Source: Treponema vincentii
GTDB taxonomy: Bacteria > Spirochaetota > Spirochaetia > Treponematales > Treponemataceae
Assembly (NCBI RefSeq): GCF_010365865.1
Contig: NZ_CP048020.1
Span: forward strand, 2,728,001 to 2,792,000
DNA: 64,000 nucleotides
Direction: 5' to 3'
The notes below the pieces were generated by a model. It did no database searches and had not been told where the DNA came from. It saw only the letters and a list, made by a program, of their open reading frames with translations. The position numbers and the translations under genes were made by a program. Below are positions 58,768 through 64,000 of the stretch, piece by piece. Every line of letters starts with the position of its first letter. Positions within the stretch are counted from its first letter, which is position 1.

Positions 58768-60315
58768 CTATCTGCGGAGCCGGACACCTTCGATATCGGT
58801 ACTGAACAGCTCGCGTAAATCGTTGAGTCCCAATGCCATCAACGCCATACGGTCAATACCGATACCCCATGCCAGAACGGGAACGTCGATACCCATCGCC
58901 CTGGTAACTTCGGGGCGGAAGATGCCGGAGCCGCCCAACTCAAACCAGCCGAGTACCGGATGCTTGATATGCACCTCTATAGAAGGCTCCGTAAAAGGGA
59001 AGTACCCGCCGACATACTTCACTTCAGTGGCGCCGGCAATTTCGACGGCAAACATCTTGAGGATACCGAGCAGCGTTCGCAGGTTGACCTGTTCACCGAG
59101 GACGATACCTTCCGTCTGGTAAAAGTCGGAAAGATGCGTTGCGTCTACTTTGTCATAGCGGAAGCAGCGTGCAATACCGAAGTATTTGCCCGGGATTTTT
59201 GCCTTTGCCAGCTGATGAGCGGACAATACCGTGCCTTGGCTGCGGAGCAAGAGTTGCCGGGTAAAATCGCGGTCAAAGTGATAGTTCCAGCCGCGGCTGC
59301 CGCTGTCCCCGCCCGTTTCGTGAATTTCTGCAACACGGGAGAGGAAGGGTTCTTCGATGGCTTTGGCATGCGTGGGATTTTTTAGGTAATACACATCGTG
59401 AATGTCGCGGGCGGCATGGAACTGCGGCATAAAGAGCGCATCGGAGTTCCAGAAATCCGTTTCGACCAGCGGCCCATCAAATTCCTCGAAGCCGAGCGAC
59501 GTGAGTTTATCTTTGACGCTCTCTAAAAAATCAACGTAGGGGTTTGTCCTGCCGGGGATAACGCGGGCTGGCGGCAGCTGGATATTGTAGCTGCGGAAGG
59601 TTTGTGTTTTCCATGCACCTGTTTTAAGGCTTTCGGATGTCAGTTGTCCGGTTTCGTCGCCGGTAATACCCGCCGCATTCAATGCCTTCTGTACTGCGGC
59701 AACCATATCCGTAAAGGCGTAGACAATCTCGTCCCGTTCAATAATCTTGAATGCGGCATCCGCTGCGCCGCGCTTTTTCGCAATATCGGCGATGCAGGCC
59801 TTTTCGTCCTCCGTTAAAGAGTCCTCAGGCAGCCGGCATTCGGCAGATTCTGCAGCGCGTTTCAGCAGCGCTTTTTTCAGCAAGAAGTTTTTATCGTCAG
59901 GGTCTTTTATATATGCCGCTTTTTTTTCATCATTCATCGCGGCGCAGCCGGCCTTGGAAAGTTCCCCGAAGGAAGAGCCGACATCCTTATTCTGCAAACC
60001 GAGTTTCTGTGCAATTTCGGGCAGCTTGAGCGGCCCTGCTTCCTTTAACAACAAGATAATCCGCTCGGCAGGCAATCCGTTTTTTGCATAGTCTTTGCCA
60101 AGCTCCGTCAATTCGTAGACAACGGTTGTCTTTCTCGTTTTTCCTTTTACTAATTCTTTGAGCTTGAGCCATGAAAAGGCCTGATTTGCATGACCTTCTT
60201 TATACTGCAAAACCTCTTGCAGTTTTTTCGCATATAATCCTTCGCCTATCTTAAAGTTCTTTAATACCTTGATTTCAAGCGGGTGTAGATTTTTTAATAC
60301 CGATTGAATATCCAT
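58768..60315 (-). CDS. pheS: Phenylalanyl-tRNA synthetase alpha subunit, archaeal/eukaryotic type
   Basis: 515 residues, longer than bacterial PheS (about 340) and like the archaeal/eukaryotic form. The N-terminal third contains winged-helix tRNA-binding domains (residues about 1-165, with L-K-N-F-K-I-G-E-G). The class II catalytic core follows: motif 2 region with F-R-Y-D-K-V-D-A-T-H (about residue 385), G-G-Y-F-P-F-T-E-P-S-I-E-V (about 440) and motif 3 A-W-G-I-G-I-D-R-M-A (about 495). It charges tRNA-Phe together with PheT, which is not in the window. Spirochaetes are known to use this PheRS type. GGGGGAA precedes the ATG. Confidence 0.92.
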   Translation of the reverse strand: MDIQSVLKNLHPLEIKVLKNFKIGEGLYAKKLQEVLQYKEGHANQAFSWLKLKELVKGKTRKTTVVYELTELGKDYAKNGLPAERIILLLKEAGPLKLPEIAQKLGLQNKDVGSSFGELSKAGCAAMNDEKKAAYIKDPDDKNFLLKKALLKRAAESAECRLPEDSLTEDEKACIADIAKKRGAADAAFKIIERDEIVYAFTDMVAAVQKALNAAGITGDETGQLTSESLKTGAWKTQTFRSYNIQLPPARVIPGRTNPYVDFLESVKDKLTSLGFEEFDGPLVETDFWNSDALFMPQFHAARDIHDVYYLKNPTHAKAIEEPFLSRVAEIHETGGDSGSRGWNYHFDRDFTRQLLLRSQGTVLSAHQLAKAKIPGKYFGIARCFRYDKVDATHLSDFYQTEGIVLGEQVNLRTLLGILKMFAVEIAGATEVKYVGGYFPFTEPSIEVHIKHPVLGWFELGGSGIFRPEVTRAMGIDVPVLAWGIGIDRMALMALGLNDLRELFSTDIEGVRLRR

Positions 60316-60446
60316 AACGGATTCCCCCTTTTTTTCATAAAACGGCTAAAATGATACCTCATTTAACGGTTTTAGTGAATAGGATAATCGGCTTTGCTCA
60401 GGGTTTTCACATCTGAAATATTTTAAACGATCGTCCTGTGCAAAAG

Positions 60447-60475
60447 TTGCATTTATTTGTAAAAAGGGTTATTAT
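60447..60475 (+). promoter_or_regulatory. Promoter of tyrS, implying a leaderless mRNA
   Basis: TTGCAT (60447-60452) and TATTAT (60470-60475), spacer 17; the ATG at 60482 is at the expected start of transcription, with no Shine-Dalgarno. No T-box is present between promoter and gene. Confidence 0.55.
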
Positions 60476-60481
60476 CCGGTT

Positions 60482-61702
60482 ATGAATAAAGCTTTGCAGA
60501 CGTTAATAGACCGCGGATTTTTTCAGCAATGCACTGATGCAGAAGCACTATCCGCGTTAATGGATAAGGGGCCGATCACGTTTTACACCGGTACCGACCC
60601 AACCGGCGGTAGTTTGCATATCGGGCACCTTGTTCCTCAATTTGCAGTTCGGCATTTACGCGATGCAGGTCATATCGGTATTGCACTGCTTGGTGGCGGC
60701 ACGGGGCGCATCGGCGACCCTTCGGGGAAAACGGAAATGCGTAAAATGCTGGACTATCAACAACTTGATGAAAATGTTGAAAAGATAAAAGCGCAGCTCG
60801 ACCGATTTATCGGATTTGACGGAAAGACAGCCTTTGCAGAAAACAACAAAAATTGGCTGGCCGATTTAAACTATATCGATTTCCTTAGAGACATCGGCTC
60901 CTGTTTTTCGGTTAACAAAATGCTTTCCTTTGAGGCGTACAAGATACGGATGGAAACAGGGTTGTCCTTCCTTGAGTTCAACTATCAACTGCTGCAAAGC
61001 TACGACTTTTTAATGCTGCATCAAAAACATCATTGTTGCCTGCAAATAGGTGGCGACGATCAATGGGGCAATATTGTCGCAGGCGTTGATTTAGTCCGCC
61101 GTAAGACCGGCGATGAGGTATTCGGCCTGACCTTCCCGCTCATTACCCGTAGCGACGGTAAAAAAATGGGAAAGAGCGAAAAAGGAGCGCTCTTCTTAAA
61201 CAAAGAGATGACTCCTGTGTTCGACTTTTTTCAATATTGGCGGAATGTTGACGACGCCGATGTGCGCCGCTTTATGCTGCTGTTCACCTTTTTGCCGATC
61301 GAAGAGGTTGACCGTATTTGTGCCGGCAATATTAACGAGGCAAAAGAGCGACTCGCATGGGAAGTTACCAAAGAAATACATGGAAAAGACGAAGCGGACA
61401 CGGCGCTTGCAGGCGCTAAAGCCGCATTCGGTGGTGGTGGCGATAAAACCGCTATGCCGACGGTGAAAATAAACCGCAGCGTTTTTGAGCAAGGAATTTC
61501 GATTGTCGATTTATTTGTTCAAAGCGGTTTATGTGCCACCAAGAGTGATGCACGTCGTTTAATAGAGCAAGGCGGTGCCCTTGTCACAGGCAAATCGGTT
61601 ACCGACTTTAAAACCGTCATTACCGCCGCCACCTTGGACGAAGCGGGAGAGCTTATTCTACGCGCCGGTAAAAAACGATTTAGCCGTATCGTTACCCGCT
61701 AA
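60482..61702 (+). CDS. tyrS: Tyrosyl-tRNA synthetase
   Basis: 406 residues, standard for the bacterial class I enzyme. The HIGH motif is L-H-I-G-H-L (residue about 45), the tyrosine-binding region has Y-T-G-T-D-P-T, the central block has Q-I-G-G-D-D-Q-W-G-N (about residue 187), and the KMSKS-like K-K-M-G-K-S lies near residue 225. A C-terminal S4-like domain (residues about 335-400) binds tRNA. It charges tRNA-Tyr in the cytoplasm. It is transcribed alone, divergent from pheS, and ends at a two-way terminator. Confidence 0.95.
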   Translation: MNKALQTLIDRGFFQQCTDAEALSALMDKGPITFYTGTDPTGGSLHIGHLVPQFAVRHLRDAGHIGIALLGGGTGRIGDPSGKTEMRKMLDYQQLDENVEKIKAQLDRFIGFDGKTAFAENNKNWLADLNYIDFLRDIGSCFSVNKMLSFEAYKIRMETGLSFLEFNYQLLQSYDFLMLHQKHHCCLQIGGDDQWGNIVAGVDLVRRKTGDEVFGLTFPLITRSDGKKMGKSEKGALFLNKEMTPVFDFFQYWRNVDDADVRRFMLLFTFLPIEEVDRICAGNINEAKERLAWEVTKEIHGKDEADTALAGAKAAFGGGGDKTAMPTVKINRSVFEQGISIVDLFVQSGLCATKSDARRLIEQGGALVTGKSVTDFKTVITAATLDEAGELILRAGKKRFSRIVTR

Positions 61703-61716
61703 GTTTGGTAATATGC

Positions 61717-61770
61717 AAAAGGTATCCGTAAAAGTTTCCGGCTTTTACAGATGCCTTTTACCGTTTTATT
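61717..61770. terminator. Bidirectional terminator between tyrS and the hemerythrin gene
   Basis: AAAAGGTATCCGTAAAAG (61717-61734) and CTTTTACAGATGCCTTTT (61742-61759) form a long stem with few mismatches and a TTTCCGG loop; a T-rich stretch follows. Confidence 0.75.
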
Positions 61771-62182
61771 TTTTAAGTGAAAAGTAATAACGTGCCCATG
61801 CTTTATCGTCGATTAAGATATGATTAAACAGCCAATCACGTAAAAAGCGGACAAATGAATTTGGAACAAGTTGTTTGCCGTTTGTGTAGGCATTGACGGA
61901 TTTTAAAATTTCTTTAACAAACAGTTCGTGCTTTTGCCGATGTTCTTTCAGCCCTGGATAATTTATTTGTTCCATGATGGCTTCTTCATCTTTAAAGTGG
62001 ATCATTACATAATCTACCAACTCTTTCATCACATCTCTAAATGTTGCTTCAAGTTCAGCCCTTTCCCCTAAACAAGCATTATATAAGCTATTGATCAAAT
62101 CTACTAAGTGGCGGTGTTGTTTATCGACACTCGGCACTCCCACATCATAGCTTACATCCCATGAAACGAATTTCTCCATCAT
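61766..62182 (-). CDS. Bacteriohemerythrin
   Basis: 138 residues, the usual single-domain length. Iron ligands are placed as in the family: His in V-D-K-Q-H-R-H-L (about residue 22), H-F-K-D-E-E (about 60), H-R-Q-K-H-E-L-F (about 77-81), and the late H-I-L-I-D-D-K (about 123). It binds oxygen at a di-iron centre and may store or sense oxygen in this anaerobe. Two ATGs lie in a row (62182, 62179); the second is better spaced from GAGGAG. It is a single gene on the minus strand. Confidence 0.93.
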   Translation of the reverse strand: MMEKFVSWDVSYDVGVPSVDKQHRHLVDLINSLYNACLGERAELEATFRDVMKELVDYVMIHFKDEEAIMEQINYPGLKEHRQKHELFVKEILKSVNAYTNGKQLVPNSFVRFLRDWLFNHILIDDKAWARYYFSLKK

Positions 62183-62280
62183 TAACTCCTCACACCCGCA
62201 ACTATTACATATTTCAACGGCGGTGTAAAGCCCGCCTTCTACGGCTATCGTGTCAGGTTGATAAGCCAGATACCGATCGC

Positions 62281-64000
62281 CTATATCAGTTTTGCAATTT
62301 TGCTGTAGAGACTGTTGACCGCTGCGGTTTGCGCTTCATCCAGTTCCGAACCTGCACTGTCGATGAGCTGTTGCAGGGAGGCAAGGTTTTCGTGCAGAGC
62401 CGTGTGGAAACCACGCGAAGTTTTCAGCCAGAAAGTACCGTTGCCATCGTTGAACAGGGTGATAAAGCCAAGCTGTTTGCTCTTCTGCTTTGCCGCAACC
62501 GTGCGGAAGATGAGCGGCAGCTGCTCCAGCAGGGCGGCTGTGTCATCAGGCAGCGTGAAGTTTTTAGTCCGCGGGAACGGGGTTTCCGAATCAAGGGGCT
62601 GGAGCGGAAAGGCTTCAGCGATGCTTAACACCAAGCCGAACTTTTCTCCGGCTAACAGCTCATAGCTGCCGAAGGTGATTTTTGCCCGCAAGTTTTTCAG
62701 CTGCTCCAGCCGTCCGTCATAGACAATACTGCCGTTTTCAAGAGGGGAGACCTCCTGACTGCTGCCGACCGTTTCGGCAGCAGTACCCTTTTGTGTATCC
62801 CAATCGGCATCCGTTTTACCGGTTTGTTGCCGCTCCGCCCGCAGCTGCTCTATCGTACGGCTGAACTGCTCCCACGGCAACAACAGTTGTTTTTTACCTT
62901 TCATTTTTTGTACGATATACGGTGTTCCACAAATGGAGACCGTCTGCGGCTGTTTTTCACCGATCGCACCTGCGCTGCTGATGCGGCTCCCCTGCCCTAC
63001 AGCCTTTCCGCTGCTGCCGGAGAGCTTACCGGACACACCGGCTCCTTGCGCGTTTTTACCTCCGGCTTTTCCGGTTCCGACGGCAGACCGATCAACCCTG
63101 CCTTCAGCAGTACCGGCCCTTGCCCGCACTTGCTGCGCCGCTTTTTTGTCGAGGAGCGCAGGGGCGACCAGCGCTACAATGTCTTTGGAAAGAGGCGAGA
63201 CCGACATGGCATACATCCGCGACGTTCGTACAATCTCCCCCGCTACGATAAAGGGTTGATGCTCCTTATACATGCAGGAACCCGGATGGATGGAAATCTT
63301 TTCGGTTGTCAGGCTGCGGTACACATCCCGCCCCTGTGCAGCGCACACAAATTGGATCATACCGCGGGCAACCGCCGTCAAATAATCTGCCGGTTTTCCG
63401 CCGGAGAGGATCGGCACGCCCATATCGGAGACAATCAGCTCCAGTTGCTCTTTGATGTTGGCAATTTCCGCCATAATCCGCTCGTCGAGGTAAAAGCGTT
63501 CACAAAACTTTTTTTGGTTTTCCGCTTGCATATACTGTCGGTAGACCTTGAGGAAGGACACAAAGTCTCCGAGCGGATCGCGGAATGCTGCGTGGGCTTT
63601 TCTCGCTTCAAGCTCATGCCCGTCGGGGAAGAGGAAGGGGCTGCGCGCCGATAAAAAGCCCGCGGCAATCAATACATCCTCAATCGATTCAGGATAATAG
63701 AGCACCGCTTCTACGATCATACGGGATTGACGCGGGCTAAGCGGGAAGAGGCACATCATCTGCCCGATTTTACTCAGGCTATTATCGCTCTCCAACGCGC
63801 CGAGCATATTGAGCGTATCCACCGCACCGATAATGCCCTTCTTGCCGGGCGGGGAAATAAAATCGAAGTTCGCAAAGTCGTAGATCCCCAGCTCCGCCAT
63901 CCGCATCACCACCTCCGAGAGGTCGGTGCGGTAAATTTCTTCCGTGGTGTACATAACGCGGGTTTCAAAATCCTTGCGGGTGTAGAGGCGGTAGCATACC
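62281..64000 (-). CDS. DEAH-box RNA helicase (HrpA-like), N-terminus beyond window
   Basis: The frame runs from the window edge (V-C-Y-R-L-Y-T-R-K-D-F-E at 63999-63964) to the TAG at 62281; at least 573 codons are in view and the helicase core lies outside. The start V-C-Y-R-L-Y matches the end of motif VI in DEAH helicases. What follows are the winged-helix and ratchet domains (G-A-L-E-S-D-N-S-L-S-K-I-G, F-P-L-S-P-R-Q-S-R), then the OB fold (I-S-I-H-P-G-S), and a Lys/Gly/Ala-rich insert (about residues 275-345 from the edge) that looks disordered. Probably involved in RNA processing or translation quality control. Confidence 0.85.
   Translation of the reverse strand, partial: VCYRLYTRKDFETRVMYTTEEIYRTDLSEVVMRMAELGIYDFANFDFISPPGKKGIIGAVDTLNMLGALESDNSLSKIGQMMCLFPLSPRQSRMIVEAVLYYPESIEDVLIAAGFLSARSPFLFPDGHELEARKAHAAFRDPLGDFVSFLKVYRQYMQAENQKKFCERFYLDERIMAEIANIKEQLELIVSDMGVPILSGGKPADYLTAVARGMIQFVCAAQGRDVYRSLTTEKISIHPGSCMYKEHQPFIVAGEIVRTSRMYAMSVSPLSKDIVALVAPALLDKKAAQQVRARAGTAEGRVDRSAVGTGKAGGKNAQGAGVSGKLSGSSGKAVGQGSRISSAGAIGEKQPQTVSICGTPYIVQKMKGKKQLLLPWEQFSRTIEQLRAERQQTGKTDADWDTQKGTAAETVGSSQEVSPLENGSIVYDGRLEQLKNLRAKITFGSYELLAGEKFGLVLSIAEAFPLQPLDSETPFPRTKNFTLPDDTAALLEQLPLIFRTVAAKQKSKQLGFITLFNDGNGTFWLKTSRGFHTALHENLASLQQLIDSAGSELDEAQTAAVNSLYSKIAKLI

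Noticed and set aside
62791-63654. 287-codon plus-strand frame
   Set aside because: Antisense shadow of the DEAH-box helicase gene.

Overview
The window looks like a chromosomal segment of a host-associated Treponema. Support comes from the spirochaete-type PheRS alpha chain, the treponemal mix of TPR lipoproteins, MurJ, a class III FBPase and an RND/LolA-like pair, and the 16S-tRNA-Ala-23S-5S order. By eye the GC content is moderate, which fits the T. vincentii/T. medium group better than AT-rich T. denticola. That species-level guess is inference and was not tested by alignment.

Layout. 1-3.9 kb (minus): a long TPR protein cut by the window edge, and a LamG/FN3-like surface protein. 4.3-6.8 kb (plus): an envelope-stress operon (PadR, DUF1700, PspC, small membrane protein, DUF4097) behind a promoter with a palindrome over its -10. 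6.9 kb: tRNA-Glu with promoter and terminator. 7.2-14.6 kb (minus): TPR lipoprotein, the rRNA operon with a spacer tRNA-Ala(TGC), its promoter, and tRNA-Ala(CGC). 14.8-25.2 kb: PTS IIA, galE, malQ, fructose-bisphosphatase, FGGY kinase, creD and prs (carbohydrate and PRPP metabolism). 25.7-30 kb (minus): a beta-barrel-like protein and an 857-residue lipoprotein. 30.3-32 kb: a chemoreceptor. 32.3-35.8 kb: an accessory strip with repeats, a small-RNA candidate, gene relics, an orphan antitoxin, hicAB, and small unknown genes. 35.8-40.7 kb: uvrD-type helicase, a treponemal unknown, purine nucleoside phosphorylase, pseudouridine synthase, histidine phosphatase. 40.8-47.7 kb: lipoprotein, membrane-anchored nuclease-like protein, sigma factor, groES, LolA-like protein and RND transporter. 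47.8-52.3 kb: sbcDC. 52.4-56.4 kb: zinc/manganese-binding protein with an operator array, NhaC antiporter, TPR protein. 57-64 kb: murJ, pheS, tyrS, hemerythrin, and a DEAH helicase cut by the window edge.

The most unusual content lies between genes. A dispersed repeat family has terminal inverted repeats close to GGGTAAACGCATCAG, nested inner palindromes and a conserved AT-rich outer flank. It occurs at least six times in 64 kb, always at gene ends. Several copies carry perfect palindromes whose six-base loops resemble ATCCGT. A second pattern is a set of genes whose -10 hexamer sits 6-9 bases before the start codon with no Shine-Dalgarno sequence, which implies leaderless mRNAs (ptsN, hicA, the 37.85 kb gene, the 40.7 kb phosphatase, the 55.1 kb TPR gene, tyrS).

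Four genes are interrupted: fbp at an A9 tract, the chemoreceptor at T6, sbcC at T5, and creD by an in-frame TAA. Three of the four are at homopolymers, so sequencing error must be considered before real decay or slippage.
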